Under the pieces are notes generated by a model. It saw only the letters and a program-made list of their open reading frames with translations, did no database searches and was not told where the DNA came from. This document shows positions 24,833 through 32,236 of a stretch of 38,994 nucleotides of DNA, piece after piece. The first letter of the stretch is position 1. Each line of letters opens with the position of its first letter. Source of the DNA: Aestuariibius violaceus (lineage in GTDB: Bacteria > Pseudomonadota > Alphaproteobacteria > Rhodobacterales > Rhodobacteraceae); the NCBI RefSeq assembly GCF_040779325.2, contig NZ_JBFONT020000016.1:1-38994 (forward strand). The letters are read 5' to 3'. The translations under genes and the position numbers were made by a program.

Positions 24833-26164
24833 TCAGTTGGTGCGATTGATGATCTGATTACGCTTGCCACGATTGGTTGTAGGAAGTTCGTCAACCAATC
24901 GGACTTCAACTTCTAATTCGCCAAATAGAAATTCACCTATTTGGCTGGCGATCTTTGCTCGAACTTCTTCATTCATGTCCCGACCAGGAATGCATTCAAA
25001 AATTGCTTTTGTTGGCGTTTCCAAAATCAGAGCCCAACCTGATATGGCTGTCCGGTAATCCATGAGACGGGTGTATCCAATATCAAGGAGGTATCCTGAC
25101 GACAGGAATCTCCCAGATGGAAGGACAAAAGACGAGTTTTGACGACCCGAGAATGTAGCAAGCATTCGCAGATTACGGTCGCACGCGCACTTCTCGCTAG
25201 CTGGTTTCAATGAGGCAATATCGTTCTGTCGATAGCGGATGATCGGCATTGCCCAGTTGTAATAGCATGTCGCGACAAGATCACCTTCCTCGCCGTCAGG
25301 TAGTACCTCACCATTCGGACTAACAATCTCAACGAGCTGAATGTCTTCCCATATGTGATAGCCACCATGCCGACATTGGGCAGCAACTGTGCCAGCTAAC
25401 TCTTCAGAACCATATTCATCCAACACAGGAACGCCGAAGAAGTCAGACCATTCATCTCGTTGATCTTGTGTAGACATTTCAGATTTGACATTGATTACAA
25501 TCAGACGCTCGCGAAGAGCTTCCACATCTCCTGGTGTAAGGTGCCGACGGATATCTTCTAGGCGAGAAGGGTATAGGGTCAGCATGTGCGGCTTGCTTTG
25601 GCGCAAAGTGGCTACCGCCTTATCCAACGGGTCTAGTGTCCAGATATGTTCAAGCCTGTAGTCTGTTTTTGTGAGGCCTGAGAGTGGGTATTTTCCCGTG
25701 TAGACATAGGTTTGAACATGCTCTGGGCGGTACCCGTCCATCATCATGTCGTAGATTCTATATGCCGTGAGAACACGCTCTCGCATTGTACGTTCAGAGT
25801 ATGCGACCGTAACCGTACTACCGCTCGAACCACCTGTTACAGCGGTCGTCAGCTCGGATAGCTCATAGCCTTTCGCAATCGCATCATGAGGATAGTTATC
25901 TATCAGGTCCTGTTTCTCGATGATCGGAAGATGCTTCGCATCATCTATCGACCGGATTGCATTGATATCAACGCCAGCACCATCGTACTTGCGCCGATAC
26001 ATGGCCACATTTGCATATGCATGATGAACCATCTTGACGAAACGTTCGTTACGAAGTTGTGCCAGCGTGGCATCATCTAAAAACTGATTGCGCCGAAGCT
26101 CTGGACAGAGGACCTTCGCGTCTCGCGCCAGTAATGCCAGTTGCTTTTTATCGAAATCACGCAT
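24833..26164 (-). CDS. Phenylacetate-CoA ligase-like adenylating enzyme (Ind3-like)
   Basis: 443 residues from ATG 26164 (TTGGAGA upstream; the upstream gene's stop overlaps by 8 bases). ANL-superfamily, PaaK-like: AVTGGSSGSTVTV phosphate loop (109-121), LDEYGSEELAGTV (249-260), PIIRYRQNDIA carrying the ribose-binding Asp, and a final ELPTTNRGKRNQII with the lysine region of the C-terminal lid. PaaK-like proteins activate aryl acids. In indolmycin synthesis the PaaK-like Ind3 condenses indolmycenic acid with dehydroarginine to form the oxazolinone. Being directly upstream of the arginine-oxidase-like gene, this one is assigned the same role. Confidence 0.85.
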   Translation of the reverse strand: MRDFDKKQLALLARDAKVLCPELRRNQFLDDATLAQLRNERFVKMVHHAYANVAMYRRKYDGAGVDINAIRSIDDAKHLPIIEKQDLIDNYPHDAIAKGYELSELTTAVTGGSSGSTVTVAYSERTMRERVLTAYRIYDMMMDGYRPEHVQTYVYTGKYPLSGLTKTDYRLEHIWTLDPLDKAVATLRQSKPHMLTLYPSRLEDIRRHLTPGDVEALRERLIVINVKSEMSTQDQRDEWSDFFGVPVLDEYGSEELAGTVAAQCRHGGYHIWEDIQLVEIVSPNGEVLPDGEEGDLVATCYYNWAMPIIRYRQNDIASLKPASEKCACDRNLRMLATFSGRQNSSFVLPSGRFLSSGYLLDIGYTRLMDYRTAISGWALILETPTKAIFECIPGRDMNEEVRAKIASQIGEFLFGELEVEVRLVDELPTTNRGKRNQIINRTN

Positions 26165-27782
26165 TGAACATCTCCAAGGGAAAGGAAGAATGACGACGTT
26201 TTCCCTCATCGAGAAAAACCCCGGCGAGGATCTCGCCCGCACCGACCTCCATCTGATCCGATGACAAACGACTAAGGCTATCTATCGTCGGAAGAGCAGC
26301 TGAAATCCGACGTTGCCAGACAGAAATATTTTCCGCGCGCAAATCTATTGAAACCCCGTTTGAATCTTCGTCACGCGCTTCGCAGGGAAATGCTGGTGAT
26401 AGCGTACAGGTTTTCAGAATAATGCTGTGTCCGAGAGAAAGGGCATGTGAACGACCAGCGGCTTCGTTTAAGACATACCTTTCGACCCTGGCCGCTAACA
26501 TATCAGTGTCCTCTGTTGCGAAGGCCTTCTCAAAGCCTTGATTTCCTAAAGACGCGAGCAAAAAATGAAGTTCAAAAAGAGATTGCGAGACCGCTGGCCC
26601 GAAATTGCCGCTGGCAACACTGACTACATTCTTTTCAGTGGCCATGTCTCGCATTTCTCGAAGAAGACTGCTTCGACGTATAGCACCGGCATAAGTTGGG
26701 CCAAGAGCCGCTTTGTCCATGAAAGTGAGAAGATCGTTACTGCGATCTCCGAAGGCAGCGGCACTTACGGCACGAGCCACCTCTTCTTTGGTCAAAGCTT
26801 CAAATTGACCAACAGAGGTTGATAGGGCCATTTCCTCAATCGCATAATGTGAACTGTCGCCAGCAGGGGCATAAACAGTTTGCAAAAATTCTGGAGAGAC
26901 AGCTGATGCATAGCAGGTAGCATTTGGCCTAATTGGTGGTTCTGCCAGACAGTCTAATAGCGGAACCAACCCACCTTTCGACCTTATAGGGCCGAACTGA
27001 ACGTCTTCCCAACCAATGAGAGCTGATGGGACAATCAGCGCAATATCAGCCCCGGATGTGTGATGAAGGTTCCACAAGAGTTGGTGTAGGGCGCCAGAAG
27101 TAGTCAACTTCTGCGCTAAAGCTTCACCGACGCCGGCTGCGTTTGCCTCACCATGAGTGTATGGGCAATTAAAGCCCATCCCACCAAGGCCCGTAGTTGA
27201 AACTCGGACATACCGTTGGACATCCATTTCTTGTAATGCCAGTCCGAGTGCCGCAATGTATCTAGCTATCACTACAGGACCATTTCCCAAGATAAGATCA
27301 TCGACGCCAGTGGACAGCTTGGCGGCCGCATCTTCACAGTTGCTATCGACGATCTTTCGCAAATCGCGTGCGATCTCATGGAAGGGTGATTCTGCACTGC
27401 GGGTTGCGTAGGCAGCATTTACAGAATCGACAATTATGGTTGGCCTGACCTCCTCGATTATTCGATAAATTGATGACTGACGAAGCGTTTCAGGTGTGGG
27501 CGACATCATCAGATAGTCAGCCATTCCCCGACTTTGAGCTGCTGAGTCTTCTCCTATTGAACCGTCAAAGAAGAATATGTTTCCAGCCGATCCTGTAACA
27601 CTGATCGATGTATCACGGTTGTGCTGCAGTTCGTGAAGCCGCGTTTTTAAGGAGGTTTCAGAAAGAGTTCGCAGATGGATTAGTTCACACTCTGCAAGAC
27701 TGTTCATCATGTGCTTCGCGGTAGATGAGCCGACTTCGCCTGCTCCTATTAGCAGCAGGCGTTCTGCTTTGTTGCTGTTCAT
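26157..27782 (-). CDS. Large NAD(P)-binding oxidoreductase, candidate 2-keto-acid reductase
   Basis: 541 residues. The ATGA overlap with the preceding methyltransferase fixes the start at ATG 27782 rather than an upstream codon. A Rossmann motif RLLLIGAGEVGSSTAKHMM lies at the N-terminus (GxGxxG about 13-18), then an unusually long C-terminal part (about 350 residues) with VSTTGLGGMGFNCPYTHGE and VSVASGNFGPAVSQSLFELHF that I cannot place in a family. In the inferred pathway one step has no other enzyme: reduction of beta-methylindolepyruvate to indolmycenic acid. I assign it here tentatively. No membrane helix is visible, so it is cytosolic. Confidence 0.6.
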   Translation of the reverse strand: MNSNKAERLLLIGAGEVGSSTAKHMMNSLAECELIHLRTLSETSLKTRLHELQHNRDTSISVTGSAGNIFFFDGSIGEDSAAQSRGMADYLMMSPTPETLRQSSIYRIIEEVRPTIIVDSVNAAYATRSAESPFHEIARDLRKIVDSNCEDAAAKLSTGVDDLILGNGPVVIARYIAALGLALQEMDVQRYVRVSTTGLGGMGFNCPYTHGEANAAGVGEALAQKLTTSGALHQLLWNLHHTSGADIALIVPSALIGWEDVQFGPIRSKGGLVPLLDCLAEPPIRPNATCYASAVSPEFLQTVYAPAGDSSHYAIEEMALSTSVGQFEALTKEEVARAVSAAAFGDRSNDLLTFMDKAALGPTYAGAIRRSSLLREMRDMATEKNVVSVASGNFGPAVSQSLFELHFLLASLGNQGFEKAFATEDTDMLAARVERYVLNEAAGRSHALSLGHSIILKTCTLSPAFPCEARDEDSNGVSIDLRAENISVWQRRISAALPTIDSLSRLSSDQMEVGAGEILAGVFLDEGKRRHSSFPLEMFNA

Positions 27783-28774
27783 CCCCTGGGACCACGCGGC
27801 TTCAACACCCATGCATAGCTATTGGGAACACGCAAATTCACTTCTTTGATAAGATCAAATTGGGCTTCATCAAACACTGAGAGCAATGCGGAACGCGTCC
27901 GCGGCCGTAGGTCTTGTAGTCGGTGTATGTAGTCAAATCCTGGGGAAAACAGTTGAGCCTCGGGTTTGTCCTCGCTGGTGGTCGTATCAAAAAAGACGAA
28001 GTATTCAGCACTCGGAAATATCTTAGGGTAGGTCCTCAAAACAGATTCACAAAAGTTATCCGATGTGATGTGGTGCGTCATGAATGTTTGCATGACTATG
28101 ATTACATCAGGATAGGAGCCTCTAATTCTGGTCGCGTCGCCTATCTCAACACGAAGATCGATACCTTCATCTTTGGCTTCAGCTATAATAGGTTCAGCCG
28201 CTTGGAGTGCTCCCGGCGAGATGTCGATACCAATGCCCTTCAGATGAAATTCTTTGCACAACCGAAATAGGCGTCGAGCATTTCCGCATCCGATGTCACA
28301 GAGAGTTCCTTGAGGCTTTAAGTCGCGAAAGAGGCTAAGGACATCCTGGTCCAGATATCGACTTCCAATGGCTGCCGATGAAGTCGCAACAACGTTCCCT
28401 TTAATGATTGATCCGAGATCACTGGGAGTGGTGGCATCAGGTTGCAACCAGTAAGCGAGAAGGTTGCTATATGCATCTAGCCACAACGCAAAGACTTCGC
28501 GCTCTTGATAGAGTTCTTTCCCGAAGTCGGTCAGTGTAACTCTGCCGTTTTCCTTGTTCACCTCTGCGGCGTCCGTAGCCCACAAGGTCCGTACAACAGC
28601 CTCAACAATATGACTCTTCGACGCCATGGACTGATCGCAAGCACCATCGATTACGATACTACCATCTGCAATTCTATCCAGTATTCCGTGGCGGTTACCC
28701 AGAACTATAGCATGAGCTAAAACTGCGTCGGAAAAGCAGCGCCCAGCAAGAGAAGACTTAGGCATTGCGGTCAT
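27779..28774 (-). CDS. MppJ-like 2-keto-acid C-methyltransferase (first gene of operon)
   Basis: 331 residues, near the length of MppJ. An N-terminal winged-helix dimerisation region (1-130) precedes a SAM domain with LCDIGCGNARRLFRLC (about 158) and GIGIDISPGALQAAEP. Two segments match the iron-binding places of MppJ: MTHHITSDNF (for MGHDF) and FSPGFDYIHRL (for the FEFGH His). MppJ methylates the beta carbon of phenylpyruvate; an indolepyruvate C-methyltransferase is needed for indolmycin. ATG 28774 has GAGGGG seven bases upstream. A lux-box-like palindrome lies about 120 bases ahead, so this gene heads the eight-gene operon. Confidence 0.8.
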   Translation of the reverse strand: MTAMPKSSLAGRCFSDAVLAHAIVLGNRHGILDRIADGSIVIDGACDQSMASKSHIVEAVVRTLWATDAAEVNKENGRVTLTDFGKELYQEREVFALWLDAYSNLLAYWLQPDATTPSDLGSIIKGNVVATSSAAIGSRYLDQDVLSLFRDLKPQGTLCDIGCGNARRLFRLCKEFHLKGIGIDISPGALQAAEPIIAEAKDEGIDLRVEIGDATRIRGSYPDVIIVMQTFMTHHITSDNFCESVLRTYPKIFPSAEYFVFFDTTTSEDKPEAQLFSPGFDYIHRLQDLRPRTRSALLSVFDEAQFDLIKEVNLRVPNSYAWVLKPRGPRG

Positions 28775-28892
28775 CTATCATCCCCTCGTGTCAGATCGGA
28801 ATCGATGGTGCTATCGTTGAACCGATGAACAACGGCCTACCTCGATCCAATGACACGGGCGAGTACCCACTCAGGCCAATAAACTTGTGTTA

Positions 28893-28904
28893 ACCTGTTT
28901 AGGT
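28893..28904. promoter_or_regulatory. Lux-box-like palindrome upstream of the biosynthetic operon
   Basis: ACCTGTTTAGGT: perfect ACCT/AGGT half sites separated by four bases, with AACCT/AGGTT-type sequence repeated nearby (28892-28918). It resembles the ACCTG-x-CAGGT half sites of LuxR targets and lies just downstream of the luxR-type gene. A GTACT-like -10 at about 28862-28867 would put the box near -42, a usual activator position. Confidence 0.45.
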
Positions 28905-28921
28905 CATGCGACAAGGTTAGC

Positions 28922-29683
28922 TCACAAGACATCCCTGTAAGATATTATGCCTCTATGCAAAGCTTGAACGACTAGCTGCGCACGCCGTCTGCCACCAAGC
29001 TTTTGACGTATAGCTTCAACATGGCGATGTACGGTTTGCTCGCTCAATCCAAGGATTTGGGCAGCTTCCCAGTCGCTCTTGCCCTTAGCGACGAGGATTA
29101 AACATTCCATCTGTCGTGGAGATAAATTGTTATCAAGCAAAGCTTGTTGGGGCGAATGGCCAGTGTGGAGACGAGCTGCAACCTCATATGCAATCGGAGC
29201 TATGAAGCTCATCCAAGCTCTTCGGTCTGCTGGAAAATCCACGCTCTGATCCGAAATCAGAGTCATCAGTCCATTGTATTGCCCAGGCAGCCTCACCGAC
29301 ACACTTACGCCTTCTTGAATGCCTGCCTGCTCTGCTTCATCAAGAACACGTGTCTGCCTTTTACTCAGGTCAATGATGTCACGGATATCACGCCACACCA
29401 AAACTCTACCGGTGTACTCAAGTGCCTTGATGATAGGGTCGAACCTGGCGAAACCATTCTGGTCATATTCATCCCAAAGCATCTCGGGATAGTTAGTCAA
29501 TCGCAGAAGCTGTGATGGGGCGTCTGAAGGTATCGCGACGTCTTGGAGCGTATACCAGCGGAAGCCGCATCGTTCGGCGAATTCCTTTAAGTAAGCATCA
29601 AGCAATTCGAGAGAGTTGCACATCTCAAGAGATACTGTAAATGACTGTAAATTAAATTCGCTTCCTGAATTTTCTTTCTGCAT
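28922..29683 (-). CDS. LuxR-family acyl-homoserine-lactone-type regulator
   Basis: 253 residues. The N-terminal autoinducer domain keeps the signal-contact residues of the family (NYPEMLWDEYDQNGFARFDPII...VLVWRD: Trp, Tyr, Asp and Trp). The C-terminal LuxR helix-turn-helix is LSPRQMECLILVAKGKSDWEAAQILGLSEQTVHRHVEAIRQKLGGRRRAQLV. It should activate transcription when bound to an acyl-homoserine lactone. No luxI-type synthase is in the window, so it is a solo regulator or its synthase is elsewhere. ATG 29683 has GAGGGG upstream. Placed directly before the biosynthetic operon, it is the likely pathway activator. Confidence 0.87.
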   Translation of the reverse strand: MQKENSGSEFNLQSFTVSLEMCNSLELLDAYLKEFAERCGFRWYTLQDVAIPSDAPSQLLRLTNYPEMLWDEYDQNGFARFDPIIKALEYTGRVLVWRDIRDIIDLSKRQTRVLDEAEQAGIQEGVSVSVRLPGQYNGLMTLISDQSVDFPADRRAWMSFIAPIAYEVAARLHTGHSPQQALLDNNLSPRQMECLILVAKGKSDWEAAQILGLSEQTVHRHVEAIRQKLGGRRRAQLVVQALHRGIISYRDVL

Positions 29684-30024
29684 AAAGGCCCCTCACTCAT
29701 GACAGCGTTTGATGCGCACGTTAACAAACCGCGTTTTTTCATCAGGCCCGATGAGCGTTTTTTTGTTTCGCTTCATAACTAAGAGGTCCATTCGGTCGAG
29801 GAGATAAGAGCCAAATCTCATAGTTTGAATTACAACGACGCAATGGTACCCTTTCATGCACAATGTGCGTCTCAAAGGACCAATGACTACAGCCTGAAAC
29901 AAGTATGTATTGGAAGCCCCTCATACAACCCTGAGTTTTGCGAGAGGTGGAATCACGCCCATACGCCAACGAAGCGCATGGGCACGACTTTCCAAAAAGT
30001 CAGATCATCGGCGATCTCTGTCGA
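29684..30024. other. Region between trpS and luxR genes
   Basis: 341 bases, no recognised gene. A 6-bp stem (GACTTT/AAAGTC at 29986-30001) sits 24 bases past the trpS stop, without a T-tract. The luxR promoter should be here. AT-rich part near 29730-29770 includes a small TCATC/GATGA hairpin with T-runs on the plus strand, where no gene ends. Confidence 0.35.
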
Positions 30025-31026
30025 TCAAAGCTGAAAGAGACCAAGAGCATCAACAACTTCGCGTTTAGTTGCTTCGGTGAGATTTTGAGCGCGCTCGGTA
30101 CCTTGGCGGATCGTCTCAACTACGTAGGCTTGATCCTGCGAAAGCTTCTGCCGGCGTTCTCGGATCGGTGCAATGAACGATTGCAAGATGTCCTCGAGAC
30201 GAGACTTAATCTTGCCGTCACCGAGCCCGCCACGTTGGTAGTGGGCTTTGATCTCTGACAGTTCTTGCTTTGCATCGTCAAAAGCATCTAGGTATGCGAA
30301 GACTACATTCCCTTCAACCTGACCGGGATCTTCAACCCGAAGGTGGTTGGGGTCAGTGAACATCGCCTTAACAGCATCTCTGATTTCATCAGGTGAGGCC
30401 GATAACTGTATAGCATTACCGCCTGATTTCGACATTTTTGACCTGCCATCGATCCCTGGGAGCCGGCCATTTGAAGAAATGACAGCTTGGGCTTCTGGAA
30501 GAACAGCCTTACCAGCAGTCGCGTTGATCTTTCTAACGATTTCATTGGTTTGTTCAATGAGCGGAGCCTGATCCTCACCAACGGGGACAATGGTTGCCTT
30601 GAAGGCAGTTATGTCTGCTGCTTGAGCAGCTGGATAACACAAAAACCCAGCTGGAATGTCCCGGCCAAAACCGCGTGCACGGATTTCGTCCTTGATCGTT
30701 GGATTCCGTTCAAGCCGGGAGACGGTGACATAGTTGAGATACAACATCGACAGCTCGGCAAGAGCTGGAAGGTGTGATTGTAAGCAGATCGTTGTAAGAC
30801 TTGGATCAATACCTACGGCCAAGTAGTCAAGAGCGACCTCGATCACGTTGCGACGTACCTTGTCAGGGTCACTAGCATTGTCGGTAAGCGCCTGCGTGTC
30901 TGCCAGCAATAGGTACTGTTCATGGCTATCTTGATATCGAAGTCTATTCGATAATGATCCAGCATAATGACCTATATGAAGAGGTCCAGTTGTCCGATCA
31001 CCAGTCAAAATGATAGGTTTGTTCAT
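30025..31026 (-). CDS. trpS: Tryptophanyl-tRNA synthetase, predicted self-resistance copy
   Basis: 333 residues, complete class I synthetase: HIGH motif (LHIGHYAG, 17-20), DTQALTDN, AAQAADI, VPVGEDQ and KMSKS (197-201). It starts at ATG 31026 (GAGGAAG upstream); a longer frame upstream runs through the attenuator and is not real coding. It belongs to the synthetase type with TGDR-TTGPLHIGH. The position of Bacillus His43, a residue tied to indolmycin sensitivity, is Gln (Q45) here. Linkage to genes for a synthetase inhibitor makes this the expected drug-tolerant copy, not necessarily the housekeeping one. Expression is controlled by the attenuator at 31075-31177. Confidence 0.93.
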   Translation of the reverse strand: MNKPIILTGDRTTGPLHIGHYAGSLSNRLRYQDSHEQYLLLADTQALTDNASDPDKVRRNVIEVALDYLAVGIDPSLTTICLQSHLPALAELSMLYLNYVTVSRLERNPTIKDEIRARGFGRDIPAGFLCYPAAQAADITAFKATIVPVGEDQAPLIEQTNEIVRKINATAGKAVLPEAQAVISSNGRLPGIDGRSKMSKSGGNAIQLSASPDEIRDAVKAMFTDPNHLRVEDPGQVEGNVVFAYLDAFDDAKQELSEIKAHYQRGGLGDGKIKSRLEDILQSFIAPIRERRQKLSQDQAYVVETIRQGTERAQNLTEATKREVVDALGLFQL

Positions 31027-31074
31027 GTTTTCTTCCTCGTAAGACAGGTAACCGCATGAGGAAAGCAGGAAAAC

Positions 31075-31098
31075 AAAAAGGCCGCCCATGCGGCGACC
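31075..31098 (-). terminator. Attenuator terminator in the trpS leader
   Basis: Read on the minus strand: GGTCGCC (31098-31092), loop GCATG, GGCGGCC (31086-31080), then TTTTT (31079-31075). The 7-bp stem has one U-G pair. It lies inside the leader, 49 bases before trpS starts. Its 5' arm contains GTCGCC, complementary to GGCGAC (31126-31121) immediately after the leader peptide stop, so a competing antiterminator can form. Confidence 0.85.
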
Positions 31099-31126
31099 TC
31101 GGTACAGATGATATTGTCCAGTCGCC

Positions 31127-31177
31127 CTATAGAGAGACCAGCCACCAAAGGTTTGTGTGTAGTTTGTTGTTTTCCAT
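31127..31177 (-). CDS. Trp leader peptide (tandem Trp codons) of the trpS attenuator
   Basis: A 16-residue peptide, MENNKLHTNLWWLVSL, stop TAG. Codons 11 and 12 are TGG TGG. A ribosome stalled there for lack of charged tRNA-Trp would cover the bases before the stop codon. The GGCGAC directly after the stop would then be free to pair with the terminator's 5' arm, and trpS is transcribed. With enough Trp-tRNA the ribosome reaches the stop and masks GGCGAC, so the terminator forms. There is no Shine-Dalgarno sequence; the presumed transcript start is only a few bases before the ATG, so translation may be leaderless. Confidence 0.88.
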   Translation of the reverse strand: MENNKLHTNLWWLVSL

Positions 31178-31185
31178 AAGCGCAC

Positions 31186-31214
31186 GAAGTATCGAACCGG
31201 GCGGTGCTAGTCAA
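31186..31214 (-). promoter_or_regulatory. Candidate promoter of the trpS leader
   Basis: On the minus strand: TTGACT (31214-31209), 17-base spacer, TACTTC (31191-31186), giving a start only a few bases before or at the leader-peptide ATG (31177). The -35 is good and the -10 weak. Confidence 0.5.
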
Positions 31215-31378
31215 TCGACCTTCCGAAAAACAATCCGTTCGAAACCAGCACATGAAGACAGATTGCGCCTAGAGTTCAGGCGCAGCGGTTTCTTTGACTG
31301 CGAGAAGTAGAAACAACATCTTCGAGACCACCACACATATTGGACCTGTCCCGTTTTTGTGCCGCCCCAAGTGCTCGT

Positions 31379-32236
31379 TTAGGCCACTTTCCGTTCGAAG
31401 GCGACCGGGCTTTTCCAGCCCAGTGCTGAGTGCCGTCGGCGCGGTTTGTAGAAGCCGTTGATATATTCGAAGATCGCGATTTCGGTATCCCGCCGCGTTT
31501 GCCAGGACCGTCGCCAGATCAGTTCGGCTTTGATCGTTTTGAAGAACGTCTCGACGGCAGAGTTGTTATAGCAATTGCCCTTGCCGCTCATCGACACCTT
31601 GAACCCGTGCTGGCGCAATATCTTCTGGTAATCATGTGAGCAGTATTGCGACCCGCGATCCGTATGATGGATGCAGCCCTTGGGCGGTTGCCGCAGTGCG
31701 ATAACCATCTTCAAAGCCCGGATTGCGAGATCACGCTTCATCCGGTTGCTCACGGCCCAGCCAATGACACGCCGAGAGTGCAGATCAAGGATCACTGCCA
31801 GATACAGCCAACCCTCATGGGTCCACACATAGCTGATGTCACCGGCCCACTTTTGGTTCGGGTGATCTGCCTGGAAGTCCCGGTTCAATAGGTTCGGCGC
31901 AATGTTGAAGGCGTGGTTGCTGTCGGTCGTCACCTTGTATTTCTTTGACCGTTCAACCCGTATGCCATTCTCGCGCATTAAACGGCCGATGCGGCGATGG
32001 CCGATGTTCAAACCAAGCTCCTTCAGTTCTTCGGTCATACGGGGCCTGCCATAGCTGCCCAAGCTGAGATGGGCTTGTTCTTTGATGTGTGCAAGAACGA
32101 TCATGTCGGTCCGCTGCCTTTGACTGGCGGGGCGGCTGCGATAAGCGCGCAGGCCGCGCGGGCTGACATCCAACACGTCGCACATCCGATTGGAATTAAA
32201 TGCATCACTGTTTTCTTCGATGAACCTGGACCTCAT
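31379..32236 (-). CDS. IS3-family transposase OrfB (DDE integrase domain)
   Basis: 285 residues. An HTH_21-like segment YGRPRMTEELKELGLNIGHRRIGRLMRENGI precedes an rve integrase core with KWAGDISYVWTHEGWLYLAVILDLHSRRVIGW (first Asp), HHTDRGSQYCS (second Asp) and NCYNNSAVETFFKTIKAEL (Glu). It ends with NGFYKPRRRHSALGWKSPV, typical of this group. Its ATG overlaps the original orfA stop (ATGA). OrfB is normally made as an OrfAB fusion by -1 frameshifting, which is blocked here by the orfA stop. Confidence 0.92.
   Translation of the reverse strand: MRSRFIEENSDAFNSNRMCDVLDVSPRGLRAYRSRPASQRQRTDMIVLAHIKEQAHLSLGSYGRPRMTEELKELGLNIGHRRIGRLMRENGIRVERSKKYKVTTDSNHAFNIAPNLLNRDFQADHPNQKWAGDISYVWTHEGWLYLAVILDLHSRRVIGWAVSNRMKRDLAIRALKMVIALRQPPKGCIHHTDRGSQYCSHDYQKILRQHGFKVSMSGKGNCYNNSAVETFFKTIKAELIWRRSWQTRRDTEIAIFEYINGFYKPRRRHSALGWKSPVAFERKVA

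Noticed and set aside
29730..29770. Plus-strand terminator (TCATC/GATGA stem with T-run)
   Set aside because: Short weak stem and no plus-strand gene ends there.
31027..31185. N-terminal extension of TrpRS from an upstream start codon (reading to 31185)
   Set aside because: It runs through the leader peptide, terminator and ribosome-binding site; TrpRS homologues begin at MNKPIILTG, with GAGGAAG just before ATG 31026.
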